Assembly (NCBI GenBank): GCA_010672585.1
Contig: JAAHGF010000005.1
Location: 204,685-268,684 of the forward strand
DNA from: Okeania sp. SIO1I7
GTDB lineage: Bacteria; Cyanobacteriota; Cyanobacteriia; Cyanobacteriales; Microcoleaceae
Direction of reading: 5' to 3'
DNA: 64,000 bases
Under the pieces are notes generated by a model. That model made no database searches. It was not told where the DNA came from and saw nothing but the letters and a program-made list of their open reading frames with translations. This document shows, one piece after another, positions 37,935-46,451 of this stretch (position 1 is its first letter; the number at the start of each line of letters is the position of its first letter). A program made the translations under genes and the position numbers.

Positions 37935-39230
37935 CTATTCAAACAGACTAAGCTGAATGAACTCAGGGAGGGTAGACGACTCATTGCTGTTAGCATCCTT
38001 TTTAGGGGACGACTTACGAGGGCTCCTCGTCTTGTTTAAAGTCTCGGACTGCCCACCCGCGACTGTATCAAAAAGTGATAGCTGTATAGGATTATCTACT
38101 GCTGTCTTTTGAACTATTTCAACCTTGGTTTTCGGTCTAACAACTTGCAAAATATTTGTAGCAGCATTAACATCACGATCATGGAAAGTTCCGCAATTGA
38201 GGCAAGTCCACTCACGGACATTCAATTCTTTTTTACCACCTTTAAACCCACAACAACTGCATTTTTGGCTAGTAGGTTCCCAACGATTAATAACTCTAAA
38301 CTCTTTACCATATTTTTCACATTTAGCCTCTGTTAAAGTCCTAAATTGTCTCCAACCTAAATCACTAATTGCTTTAGCTAATTTACGATTCTTAACCATA
38401 CCAGAAACATTCAAATCTTCTAATACAATAACATCATATTTTCTAACTAAATCAGTTGACAACTTATGAAGAAAATCTGTTCTAATGTCTTTAATTTTGG
38501 CGTGAAGTTTAGCTATTTTTAGTCTGCGTTTTTCACGGCGTTTACTACCTAGTTCAGTTTGGGCTAATTTACGTTGAAACTTAGCTAATTTCTTAAGATT
38601 TTCCTTTAATGGCTTTGGTGCTTCAAATTTATCTCCATTGCTCAAAGTTGCAAATGTAGAAATTCCTAAATCAATGCCTATTGAATTATCAGTTTTAAGT
38701 AAGATTTCAGGATTAATTTCTACTACAAAGCTAGCAAAATATCTACCAGCGCAGTCCTTAATGATTGTGACTGATGTTGGTTTGCTAGAGAGTGATCTTG
38801 ACCAAACTATTTTTACTTTTCCAATCTTGGTAAAGAATATTTTATTCTGGCCAATCTTATAGTTATTATTGGTAAACCTAGCAGACTGCTTAGACTTTCT
38901 ACTCTTAAACTTAGGAGCCTTGACCTTAATTCCTTTCCTCTTGCCAGTACAGCTATCAAAGAAATTTTTGTAACCTTGGTCTAAATCTTTTAGTGATTGT
39001 TGTAACGGGCTAGAAGCTACATCTTTCAGCCAAAGTAATTCGCGTTTAGCTTGAGTTATGAATTGTTTAGTTAAATCAACGTAACCAGGCTTTTTTTTGC
39101 CTAAAGCATATAATTTATTGCAATAGGTTAAACTTTGATTCCAGACGTACCTACAGCAACCAAACAATTGATTTAACTTAGTTACTTGGACATGATTTGG
39201 GTAGATGCGATATTTGTATCTGGCTTTCAA
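37935..39230 (-). CDS. tnpB: TnpB, RNA-guided endonuclease of IS200/IS605
   Basis: 431 residues. RuvC acidic residues are all present: GIDLGIS (D187), VLEDLNV (E271) and HDRDVNAATN (D353). A zinc finger has C324, C327, C343 and C346. The N-terminal OrfB helix-turn-helix starts YRIYPNHVQVTKL. The enzyme is therefore likely active. After the nuclease the protein has a tail of about 65 residues with QLSLFDT near 382-388 and QLSLFE as its last residues, each resembling a beta-sliding-clamp binding motif. The omega-RNA in such elements overlaps the 3' end of the gene and the right end. The promoter is in the 76-bp gap shared with the divergent small gene. Confidence 0.93.
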   Translation of the reverse strand: MKARYKYRIYPNHVQVTKLNQLFGCCRYVWNQSLTYCNKLYALGKKKPGYVDLTKQFITQAKRELLWLKDVASSPLQQSLKDLDQGYKNFFDSCTGKRKGIKVKAPKFKSRKSKQSARFTNNNYKIGQNKIFFTKIGKVKIVWSRSLSSKPTSVTIIKDCAGRYFASFVVEINPEILLKTDNSIGIDLGISTFATLSNGDKFEAPKPLKENLKKLAKFQRKLAQTELGSKRREKRRLKIAKLHAKIKDIRTDFLHKLSTDLVRKYDVIVLEDLNVSGMVKNRKLAKAISDLGWRQFRTLTEAKCEKYGKEFRVINRWEPTSQKCSCCGFKGGKKELNVREWTCLNCGTFHDRDVNAATNILQVVRPKTKVEIVQKTAVDNPIQLSLFDTVAGGQSETLNKTRSPRKSSPKKDANSNESSTLPEFIQLSLFE

Positions 39231-39306
39231 TTATTTTCTGCAACCTATTCTTTTTGTCTGTAGTTGAAATATAATAGATTATGTACACATCTGCAACATA
39301 AAAGTA

Positions 39307-39498
39307 GTGAAAACATCATTGCATTGTCGAATAACTGAAAAGAGATTAGATAAGCTTAGATTATATGCAGCTAGAAGGCAGAAAACTATGACTCAATTGA
39401 TTAGCGACTTTATAGATAGTCTGCCAACTGAGGCAGGAGATAAACGTCTAGAGGTTGACACAAGGGTAGAGAAGTTGCCTGCTAGTCCGCAAGATTGA
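39307..39498 (+). CDS. Small ribbon-helix-helix protein divergent from tnpB
   Basis: 63 residues from a GTG. The pattern SLHCRITEKRLDKLRLYAAR followed by KTMTQLISDFIDSL is a short strand and two helices, the ribbon-helix-helix (CopG/Arc) fold. Small genes of this kind often sit head to head with tnpB in cyanobacterial elements. It could repress tnpB from the shared intergenic region; this is inference. The last 15 residues are Glu/Asp-rich and probably disordered. Confidence 0.65.
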   Translation: MKTSLHCRITEKRLDKLRLYAARRQKTMTQLISDFIDSLPTEAGDKRLEVDTRVEKLPASPQD

Positions 39499-39701
39499 TT
39501 GGTTTTTCCTCCGGAATGCGCTCGCATTCATCCCTACGCTCCCCTTTGGGAGAGCGCGGGTCAAGGGCCAACGTTGAGATAAATATCTCCAATTTCAGCA
39601 ATAATATGAAATCCGGTTATACAGTTATCGTAATTTGCTACTTCTTGATTCCTTGCTTAAATCCTTCCTTTTTTTCTTACTTTTAAATTTTTAATTTCTT
39701 T

Positions 39702-40634
39702 ATGAACCAAAATAAAATAGAATCAAAAAAAGCTCTTTTATTGATTAACCCCCATGCTAGAAAAGTCACTAATAATTTACATTTAGCTTTAAATTATTTA
39801 CAAGATTTTGGCTTAGAAGTTATTTGTAAAGAAACTGAATCTCCCCAGGACTTTAACCATTTTATTCAAAACTATAAAAACCAGGTAAATATGGTAATTA
39901 TTGGTGGTGGAGATGGCACATTAAACTTGGCAGTAGATGCTCTAGTAGAAACAGGTTTACCCTTGGGTATTTTACCATTAGGCACTGCTAATGATCTAGC
40001 TAAAACTTTAGGAATTCCTGATTCTTTATTTGAAGCTTGTCGAGCGATCGCTACAGGTAAAAAACGTTATATAGATTTAGGTGTAGTAAATGGCAAATAT
40101 TTTTTCAATGTTGCTAGTATCGGATTAAGTGTAGATATTACTAACAACTTAACTAAAGAAGCAAAACGTCGATGGGGTGTATTAGCTTATGCTATTACTG
40201 CGAGTAAAATGATTTTAAAAAGTCGCCCTTTTACTGCAGAAATTCGCTGCAATGGTGAAACAAAAATAGTTAAAACTCTGCAAGTTGCGGTAGGAAATGG
40301 CAAACATTATGGAGGTGGTATGACTATTGCTCACGATGCTGCTATTGATGACCAAAGACTAGATTTATACAGTTTAGAAATCAAGTATTGTTGGCAATTT
40401 ATCGGTATGTTGCCTTCTATATGGCAAGGAAAATATCAAGAAAATTTTGGATTTCGTTTCCTCTCTGGTTCTGTATTTAATGTTTATACCCGCAAACCTC
40501 GTCCTATTAATACAGATGGGGAAATTGTTACTTATACTCCAGCACATTTCCAGGTAGTTCCTCTAGCTTTAGCTGTTATGGTGCCGAGGAAAGTAACAAC
40601 TGAAAAGGAAAAACTTCAACCTAGAATTGATTAA
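39702..40634 (+). CDS. Diacylglycerol/lipid kinase (YegS/DgkB family)
   Basis: 310 residues. ATP-binding and catalytic motifs of the DAGK catalytic domain: LLINPHAR at 13-20, GGGDGTLN at 68-75, GILPLGTANDLA at 89-100. The C-terminal half has FFNVASIGLSVDITN and VGNGKHYGGGMTIAHDA, also typical. It phosphorylates a lipid with a diacylglycerol or sphingoid backbone on the inner membrane face. Length is normal. It stands alone; a GGAAGAA microsatellite starts immediately after the stop codon. Confidence 0.92.
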   Translation: MNQNKIESKKALLLINPHARKVTNNLHLALNYLQDFGLEVICKETESPQDFNHFIQNYKNQVNMVIIGGGDGTLNLAVDALVETGLPLGILPLGTANDLAKTLGIPDSLFEACRAIATGKKRYIDLGVVNGKYFFNVASIGLSVDITNNLTKEAKRRWGVLAYAITASKMILKSRPFTAEIRCNGETKIVKTLQVAVGNGKHYGGGMTIAHDAAIDDQRLDLYSLEIKYCWQFIGMLPSIWQGKYQENFGFRFLSGSVFNVYTRKPRPINTDGEIVTYTPAHFQVVPLALAVMVPRKVTTEKEKLQPRID

Positions 40635-40711
40635 AAGAAGGAAGAAGAAAGAAGGAAGAAAAAAGAAGGAAGAAGGAAGAAGGAAGAAGGAAGAAGGAGG
40701 AAGTAAGAAGG
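40635..40711. repeat. GGAAGAA microsatellite
   Basis: 77-bp imperfect run of AAGGAAG units starting at the stop codon of the lipid kinase gene. Confidence 0.85.
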
Positions 40712-40811
40712 AATTAAATTAATTTAAAAGTTGATAACATAATTTATAACTATTCAACCAGACATGATATACAGCAGATTGCAGATACATGAGGTACAAA
40801 TATTTTCAACA

Positions 40812-40985
40812 ATTAATAATTAATAATTAATAATTAATAATTAACAATTACCTCTCCTTGGAAAGAAGAGGATTGACGCGGAGCATGAAAATTTTTTCTC
40901 TCAAAGAAAATATTCCTTATATTCAATTCCCTAGCGGTTAAAACCCGAGGTAATTATCAATTATCCATTATCAATTAATGAACAT
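40812..40985. repeat. Composite family A repeat (two left ends facing each other)
   Basis: Starts TTCAACAATTAATAATTAAT, has CCTCTCCTTGGAAAGAAGAGG, then reverse-oriented ATTCAATTCCCTAGCGGTT and ATCCATTATCAATTAATGAA. It seems to join a left end of one copy to the reversed left end of another. Confidence 0.6.
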
Positions 40986-41085
40986 CCATAATTAAAAATA
41001 CTTTAGAAGAGAAGAAACTATAGGTTATTGCTATCTATAACCGCCGACAAAAAAACTACTTTATTCCACATTCGATTGTTAATTT

Positions 41086-41712
41086 ATGATGACAGAAAAA
41101 CTAATAATTCCCATACATGAAACATTCCAAAAAACCATTCAAGGAGAAGGCTATTGGGCAGGTACACCAGTAGATTTTATTCGTCTTTCTGGTTGCCCAG
41201 TAGGCTGTCATTATTGTGATACTGGTTATGCCGATGGAGGAACTAATTTACCAAGACAAATTAAAACATTTGATGAGTTAATTAATCAGTTATTTTCTCC
41301 CAGAGTTGTTATTTCTGGTGGTGAACCTTTTATCCATAAACAGTTACCTAATCTAGTGAACAAAATAGAAGCTACTGGCAGACAAGTTTCTATAGAAACA
41401 TCCGGTTGCTATTGGCAAGAAATTTCACCTCAGACTTGGATAACCCTTAGTCCTAAACAACATATTAGTCCTAAATATCCAGTTGTAAAACAGATGTGGA
41501 TGCAGGCATCAGAAATAAAATTAGTAATAGAAACTGGTAAAGAGCTAGAATTTTATAGCCAAATTTTATTGGCAAATAATAATATTCCTGTTTTTCTACA
41601 GCCAGAATGGTACAGTCGTAATCTTGCCTTACCATTGGTCTTAGAGTTACTTCAAAAATATCCTAATTACCGCCTCTCTGTGCAGTTACATAAATATTTA
41701 GGGATACAATAA
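41086..41712 (+). CDS. queE: 7-carboxy-7-deazaguanine synthase (radical SAM)
   Basis: 208 residues. The [4Fe-4S] motif CPVGCHYC (C37, C41, C44) is the CxxxCxxC of radical SAM enzymes, preceded by [20 protein letters not shown], the QueE hallmark. SGGEPF near 85 binds S-adenosylmethionine. QueE converts 6-carboxytetrahydropterin to 7-carboxy-7-deazaguanine in queuosine biosynthesis. Two adjacent ATG codons could start. No other queuosine gene lies nearby. Confidence 0.93.
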   Translation: MMTEKLIIPIHETFQKTIQGEGYWAGTPVDFIRLSGCPVGCHYCDTGYADGGTNLPRQIKTFDELINQLFSPRVVISGGEPFIHKQLPNLVNKIEATGRQVSIETSGCYWQEISPQTWITLSPKQHISPKYPVVKQMWMQASEIKLVIETGKELEFYSQILLANNNIPVFLQPEWYSRNLALPLVLELLQKYPNYRLSVQLHKYLGIQ

Positions 41713-42027
41713 TTTATAATAATGAAAGTTAGGAATAAGAACCATGTAAAAGGTAAGTTTAAACCCAATTAAAATTCAAGACAATTAATTTTTTTAGAGC
41801 TTAGAAGATTTGAACCCAATATCTACTCTAAAAGTTAAAAAGACCGGATTCAAAGTTTGGGACTTTAGTTTGATCCTTCCTCCTGATTCCGTCTTTCTTT
41901 CCTAGAGAATGCAATGCAAATTAGCAAACCGTCAAACGAAAAAAAGCTGTCTATTTGGACAATAAACAGCTAGTTCAGAACTGCAGATGGAGATACACCC
42001 TGATAGTTAAATGAAATAGTAGATGCC

Positions 42028-42092
42028 CCTGATGGATAACTCCTAGATGGACTAATTACCTGATGGTTTAACTCCCTAATGGCTTAGTCTCC
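42028..42092. repeat. Four degenerate 15-17 bp repeats (CCTGATGGNTTAACTCC type)
   Basis: CCTGATGGATAACTCC, TAGATGGACTAATTA, CCTGATGGTTTAACTCC and CTAATGGCTTAGTCTCC follow each other without gaps. The CCATCAGG core recurs once more near 42166-42174. They could be protein-binding sites upstream of the small secreted protein. Confidence 0.5.
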
Positions 42093-42230
42093 ACATCCCA
42101 AATAGCAGGATTGGGGAGAGAATAGTAATAAGACTACTAACACCTCACTTCCGGCTTTTGTGATCCATCAGGTCGTGCCTATGCTTCTTTTATAATTGCA
42201 GACTGATTCATCGGAAGACAAGAGGTCTTT

Positions 42231-42269
42231 TGCAACAACCCACTTTTTATATTTTTACTGGGTTGCAAA
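42231..42269 (+). promoter_or_regulatory. 5' leader hairpin of the small secreted protein gene
   Basis: TTTGCAACAACCCA pairs with TGGGTTGCAAA across an AT-rich loop. A TATAAT box lies upstream at about 42190-42195, so a transcript starting near 42203 would carry this hairpin in its leader. Confidence 0.4.
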
Positions 42270-42315
42270 GTATCGCGAGTCTATCTAAAACACTAAACAG
42301 GGTTCATCTACTACT

Positions 42316-42498
42316 ATGAAACAGAATATTATCGCTTTAGGGTTAATAGCCTCCGCAGGCTTAACATTTTGTCATGTACCAAAGGCCAATGCCTGGAATT
42401 TTGGCCTATCTAATGAGACTACTATTGAAGAGAGTCAAACAATTAGTTACACAGGCAATAATGAGGAAGATACAGAGGAAGTAGACACAGGCAAATAA
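42316..42498 (+). CDS. Small secreted peptide, 60 residues, unknown
   Basis: Signal peptide MKQNIIALGLIASAGLTFCH to ANA, leaving about 33 residues that are acidic and Thr/Glu-rich (NEEDTEEVDTGK). No family recognised. The real-gene case rests on the clear signal peptide, the TATAAT box, the leader hairpin and the downstream hairpin at 42565-42598. Possibly an exported signalling or cell-envelope peptide; no further evidence. Confidence 0.6.
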   Translation: MKQNIIALGLIASAGLTFCHVPKANAWNFGLSNETTIEESQTISYTGNNEEDTEEVDTGK

Positions 42499-42564
42499 AA
42501 TATAAGCAAAGCCGAAATAACTTCCTTGAGACAGTATAGAAAGATTAGACTAGATTTAGATTGG

Positions 42565-42598
42565 GGTAGAACTCTTTGCTACTGACTAGAGTTCTACC
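42565..42598 (+). terminator. Strong hairpin after the small secreted protein gene
   Basis: Perfect 11-bp stem GGTAGAACTCT / AGAGTTCTACC with a 12-nt loop, followed by TTCGATTATT. It lies 67 bp after the stop codon. The T-tract is weak, so termination is likely but not certain. Confidence 0.6.
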
Positions 42599-42644
42599 TT
42601 CGATTATTCTATGTAGTATATTCTGATTAGTATTATCGACCACA

Positions 42645-43223
42645 ATGATGGACACAACAACTACTACACGCAGAAAAAGGGTTATTACAAGAACTGCAGA
42701 AAGAAGACAAGCTACCCCTAAAGAGAGACAGTTAATTCATTTGTTAGCTAATCTTGGATGTAGTTGCGCTAAGTATGCCTTCAAACACTCTAATAGTAAA
42801 GGAAAAATACCACCTGAAGACCGAAAGCATTTGGCAGAGTGGCACTTTCTCCGGTTACAGCAAATTCGCCGAGTAGAAAGGAGTCTTGAACCTGTTGCCC
42901 AACTTAAACGTGTTTATTATCGCAGCCAACTTAGTCCCAGATCCCTAAAATCCCTAAAACTATTATGGGCTGAAGATGAGAAACAAAGAGTCAAACGGCT
43001 TGACCCCGAATTGGACGAACTCTTAAGTTTCACTCTGAACTTAGGAGATACCCTCAAACAAATATTTCATACTATCGAATCTAAGGAAAGGGTATTCTCT
43101 AGAACTCCCATAAAAGGAGTAGGAGTAGTCCCATTATGGGTTAATGAGTGGGAAGAGTCTGACTACGATATTAATTTCTTTCCTCCTTCCTTCCCAGATT
43201 GGGCACAAATTGTGGATGACTAA
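42645..43223 (+). CDS. Basic protein of unknown function
   Basis: 192 residues from MMDTTTTTRRKRVITRT. The first 120 residues are rich in Arg and Lys and mainly helical (RHLAEWHFLRLQQIRRVERS-like), the last 60 acidic and aromatic (WEESDYDINFFPPSFPDW). No signal peptide or membrane helix. I do not recognise a family. The charge pattern would allow nucleic acid binding, which is a guess. Codon use is like the neighbours. Confidence 0.6.
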   Translation: MMDTTTTTRRKRVITRTAERRQATPKERQLIHLLANLGCSCAKYAFKHSNSKGKIPPEDRKHLAEWHFLRLQQIRRVERSLEPVAQLKRVYYRSQLSPRSLKSLKLLWAEDEKQRVKRLDPELDELLSFTLNLGDTLKQIFHTIESKERVFSRTPIKGVGVVPLWVNEWEESDYDINFFPPSFPDWAQIVDD

Positions 43224-43244
43224 GTTTCTGATGCAAATTTAAGT

Positions 43245-43381
43245 CTTGAAGAAGGCAGCTATACATAAGGGAAAATTGCTTATGGATAGTTAACTACTTG
43301 CTACTTCGTGCCTACAAACTCCAAACAATTTTCAGCACCGTTTAGACGGTGGGGTATTAAACCCGCAAAAGAAAATATAAA
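43245..43381 (+). repeat. Hairpin repeat J, copy 1
   Basis: CTACAAACTCCAAACAATTT then the stem CACCGT-TTAG-ACGGTG (43336-43351) then GGGTATTAAACCCGCAAAAG. Confidence 0.7.
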
Positions 43382-43559
43382 TTCCCATACTAGTGCAAAA
43401 TTTAACCTGCTAAATATTTGCTATAGTTTTTGGTCAAACTCTCCCATGAAATTTTTGCTAAATATTATCTAAATATTTCCATGGGGAGAGCTTGAAAATT
43501 TTGGTCGGGGATTTGAAAGTTACAAAAATTAATTTTTTTCAATAAAATTTAAAATATTA

Positions 43560-43596
<37 letters not shown>

Positions 43597-43698
43597 AATT
43601 TGTAATTTAGGAGACACCCAAGGAAGAGAATTTAGAAATATTTAGCAATAGACTATTAGACATAGGTGTGAAAACTCAAAATCAAATCAATTATTATC

Positions 43699-43836
43699 CT
43701 TGAAGAAGGTAGAAGACAGAGGGGAAAATTACATGGGAATAGTCCTCGACACGCCACTTGTCTACAAACCCCAAGCAATTTTCAGCACCGTATAGATGGT
43801 GGGGTATTAAACCCGCAAAAGAAAAGATAAATTATC
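43699..43836 (+). repeat. Hairpin repeat J, copy 2
   Basis: CTACAAACCCCAAGCAATTT, stem CACCGT-ATAG-ATGGTG, then GGGTATTAAACCCGCAAAAG. Highly similar to copy 1 about 450 bp away. Confidence 0.7.
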
Positions 43837-43877
43837 AATGATTTCTCCCTGTTCCCTCTTTATCTGGAGATGACTAT

Positions 43878-45632
43878 CTAAACAGGATGAGAAACTGCCA
43901 CTCTAAAACCTACTGACTTATATCTACTTCTGGGAGTTTTCCAATTTCTATTGGCACTACGACAACCTTTAGAATAGTTTAAGTATCCTCCTCCTCTCAA
44001 CATTCTGTAGTTATAATTGCCATCTTTTTCCCATACACTACCATCTGAAGGAGCACCCTGATAATTATTATGCCAGGGGTCAGCGCACCACTCCCAGACA
44101 TTGCCATGAAGATCGTATAATCCAAAAGCATTGGGTGGAAAAATACCTACATCTGTTGTTTGTTCGCGATAATTTTGTTGTAATGAACAAGCATAAGCTT
44201 CTTCGCCATTATAGTTTGCTAGGTCAGTTATCAGACTATTACCAAAGTAAAATAATGTTGTTGTTTCTCCGCGACAGACATATTCCCATTCTGCTTCTGA
44301 TAGTAACCGATAAGTTTTTCCAGTTTGAGCAGATAGCTGACGACAAAATTCAATTGCATTATACCAAGACACCATTTCTACTGGTCTATTTTCTCCTTTG
44401 AAATAAGCTGGGTTTTTGCCCATCACTGCTTGCCACTGTGCTTGAGTAATGGGATATTTACTAACAAATAAAGGTGGTATTGTAACTGTATGTTGTGGGC
44501 TTTCTGTTTCCCATTTTTCTGCTGTTGTTTTTGGGGAACCCATCAAGAAAGTATTGCCAGGAATAGATACCATTTCTAGGAAAATATTATTGGCAATATT
44601 TTCAATGAATTGTTGAGTTTCCCGTTGCTCTTTTATAGTTTCAATTATTTCGCATTTTGGGCTAATTTTGATTGTTAAATATTCAAATTTAAAAGTTTCC
44701 AATTCGAGTTCAAAACTAGAATCAACAGTTACTAATTCTGGAGGATTTTCGGTAATTATTGGCAGAGTTACTGGTAAAGTTGAGGGTTCATTAGTTATGA
44801 AAAGTTCTTGTACTGGTGATAATAAAGTTAACCATTCAGCAACAAATTGAGGCCGTTCTTCTGGCTCTAATTTCATGCCTTGAATAATTGCATTATTGAC
44901 TCGATCGCTAATTTGAGAATTATATTTTTTTGGTGGAATTAATGGTATTTTTCCTTCTTGTCTGATTTTTGCGGGTGTAGGCATTTCACCTGTCAATAAA
45001 ACATATAGGGTTGCTGCTAGGGCGTATATATCAGTAAAAGCTCCCCGTTTAGCTCGTATTTCGTACTGTTCAATTGGTGCAAAGTACAATGTACTATCAG
45101 TTGTATGAGTTTGTACGCTGCCACTATTAAATTCTCGTGCTAAACCAAAATCAATTAATACTGCTTCTAAAGTATCTCGACGTAGGAGAATATTTTGGGG
45201 TTTAACATCTCGATGCAAAAACCCTTGATTATGTATAAATTTTAGTGCTTCTCCTACTTGTTTAATGAGATGTATTGCTTCACTTTCTGATATAATTCCG
45301 TCTTGTTCTTCACGATAAATTCCTAAGTCATCCCCATCTATATATTCCATCACCATGCACCATAATTTATTTTCTTTAAAAATGCGGTGAACTTCTACAA
45401 TATTGGGATGACTACATTTTGCTAAACATAAGGCTTCATTTAAAAAGTTTTCTTGATATTTGTCAAAGTTTGGTTTACGTTGTACTCGATAATTGAGAGT
45501 TTTAATCGCAACTAATTGATTAGAGCTTTGTTCTAAAGCACGATAAGTAATACCGAAACCGCCAATACCAAGCAGGTCTTGAATTATATATTTGCCATTT
45601 TGTAGTTGTTTGCCTGATTTCCAGTATTTCAT
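43878..45632 (-). CDS. Ser/Thr protein kinase fused to an FGE/SUMF1-type domain
   Basis: 584 residues. The kinase domain has GIGGFG at 22-27, K44, HRDVKPQN with D142, DFG with D161, and FAPIEQYE where APE is expected. A linker of about 70 residues follows, then a formylglycine-generating-enzyme-like domain (about 350-583): MVSIPGNTFLMGSP, QAQWQAVMGKNPAYFKG, RLLSEAEWEYVCRG, GLYDLHGNVWEWCADPW and LRGGGYLNYSKGCRSANRNW to VGFRVAVS. The C-type-lectin-like fold of this domain is commonly a binding module in cyanobacterial kinases, and the end is where diversity-generating retroelements act on such genes. No membrane helix. Function probably signalling after ligand binding; the ligand is unknown. 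Confidence 0.9.
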   Translation of the reverse strand: MKYWKSGKQLQNGKYIIQDLLGIGGFGITYRALEQSSNQLVAIKTLNYRVQRKPNFDKYQENFLNEALCLAKCSHPNIVEVHRIFKENKLWCMVMEYIDGDDLGIYREEQDGIISESEAIHLIKQVGEALKFIHNQGFLHRDVKPQNILLRRDTLEAVLIDFGLAREFNSGSVQTHTTDSTLYFAPIEQYEIRAKRGAFTDIYALAATLYVLLTGEMPTPAKIRQEGKIPLIPPKKYNSQISDRVNNAIIQGMKLEPEERPQFVAEWLTLLSPVQELFITNEPSTLPVTLPIITENPPELVTVDSSFELELETFKFEYLTIKISPKCEIIETIKEQRETQQFIENIANNIFLEMVSIPGNTFLMGSPKTTAEKWETESPQHTVTIPPLFVSKYPITQAQWQAVMGKNPAYFKGENRPVEMVSWYNAIEFCRQLSAQTGKTYRLLSEAEWEYVCRGETTTLFYFGNSLITDLANYNGEEAYACSLQQNYREQTTDVGIFPPNAFGLYDLHGNVWEWCADPWHNNYQGAPSDGSVWEKDGNYNYRMLRGGGYLNYSKGCRSANRNWKTPRSRYKSVGFRVAVSHPV

Positions 45633-46082
45633 TTTATTAATAGGGGATTCAGAATTTTAAGTTATCCCTGGAATTAGAGCTAAAAATAGGGGCAAATTAT
45701 ACCTCATGTTAGAATATAATAACATAGTTTTGACTCAGAGGGAAGAAGGAAGAAGTAAGAAGGAAGAAGGAAGAAAAAATGGATGGGGATAGTCAACGAC
45801 CTGCCACTTCCTGTCTACAAACCCCAACCATTTGTACACTGTGTAGACGGTGGATTATTCAACCCAAAATAAAAAGATAATGGAGGTTTCAAGTCTCTAA
45901 GCATCATAGTTTTGACTCAGAAGGAAAAAGGAAGAAGGAAGAATAAAAAGTCTTACTTTCTCTGACTTTTAAACTTTTGAACTGTCAAACACCTTTCTTT
46001 CGACTGCTACAATATTTTAATGGCATTACTCCCTTTTTAAGGAGAGAAAAAAGCTTAACTAAAACCTAAGACCCAAGACCTT
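45633..46082. other. Gene-free stretch with microsatellite and hairpin repeat J copy 3
   Basis: GGAAGAAGG microsatellites at 45740-45777 and 45919-45945, and a third, shorter J repeat at 45812-45880 with stem CACTGT-GTAG-ACGGTG. No gene is supported. Confidence 0.6.
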
Positions 46083-46293
46083 CATTAATTGATAATTGAT
46101 AATGGATAATTGATAATTACCTCTGGTTAAAACCGCTACGGAATTGAATATCAGGAAATATTATTTCTTCTCTTGGTTGATTGGATATGGCGAGGGGACC
46201 TCGCCATCCCTCAACCGCTTTTTTCCCCTTAAAAGGGGAGGCTTCAAGGCGCTAATTATTTAATTATTAATTATTAATAATTAATAATTCGGT
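46083..46293 (+). repeat. Family A repeat, complete uninterrupted copy
   Basis: TTCATTAATTGATAATTG, TTAAAACCGCTACGGAATTG, TTCTCTTGGTTGATTGG, the palindrome GGCGAGGGGACCTCGCC, CCGCTTTTTTCCCC, CCTTAAAAGGGGAGGC and a TTAATTATTAATAATT tail closing in ATTCGGTAA. It serves as the reference form of the family. Confidence 0.85.
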
Positions 46294-46451
46294 AATAATT
46301 TCCTGCAGAATGCTGCGCAAACATAATTTTTCATTTTCCTTGAATACTAATTCTTTCTTCCAAGATAATTCAGTTAATAACTTATAGCTGAATGTTGACT
46401 GCTGTTTGCGGAGCATTCCGGTACGGAAAATGCTGACCGCTGACTGCTATT

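Larger units (their letters stand above)
37886..39573 (-). mobile_element. IS200/IS605-family element of IS1341 type (tnpB without tnpA)
   Basis: The right end on the minus strand is a hairpin (AATCCCGCGCTGTCTCG with AGCAGCGTCGGG) ending GGATGTCAA at 37886. The left end has CCGCGCTCTCCC-AAA-GGGGAGCG near 39542-39565, the same left-end palindrome as the tnpB-less elements at 13101 and 57930. It contains tnpB and a divergent small ribbon-helix-helix gene. No tnpA is present, so it would need a TnpA in trans. Confidence 0.75.
41939..42300 (-). ncRNA. Possible minus-strand small RNA ending in an intrinsic terminator
   Basis: On the minus strand, the hairpin AGCTGTTTATT-GTCC-AAATAGACAGCT (41946-41972) is followed by seven T, the layout of a Rho-independent terminator, but no gene precedes it. 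Upstream on that strand lie degenerate repeats at 42028-42092 and a hairpin at 42231-42269. A minus-strand transcript ending here is inference from the terminator alone; the 5' limit is a guess. Confidence 0.35.

Noticed and set aside
41800..41830. GGGTTCAAATC on the minus strand, like a tRNA T-arm
   Set aside because: No matching acceptor stem, D-arm or anticodon arm could be drawn around it.
42028..42092. Plasmid-type iterons and origin
   Set aside because: Repeats are few and degenerate, and no replication initiator gene is near.
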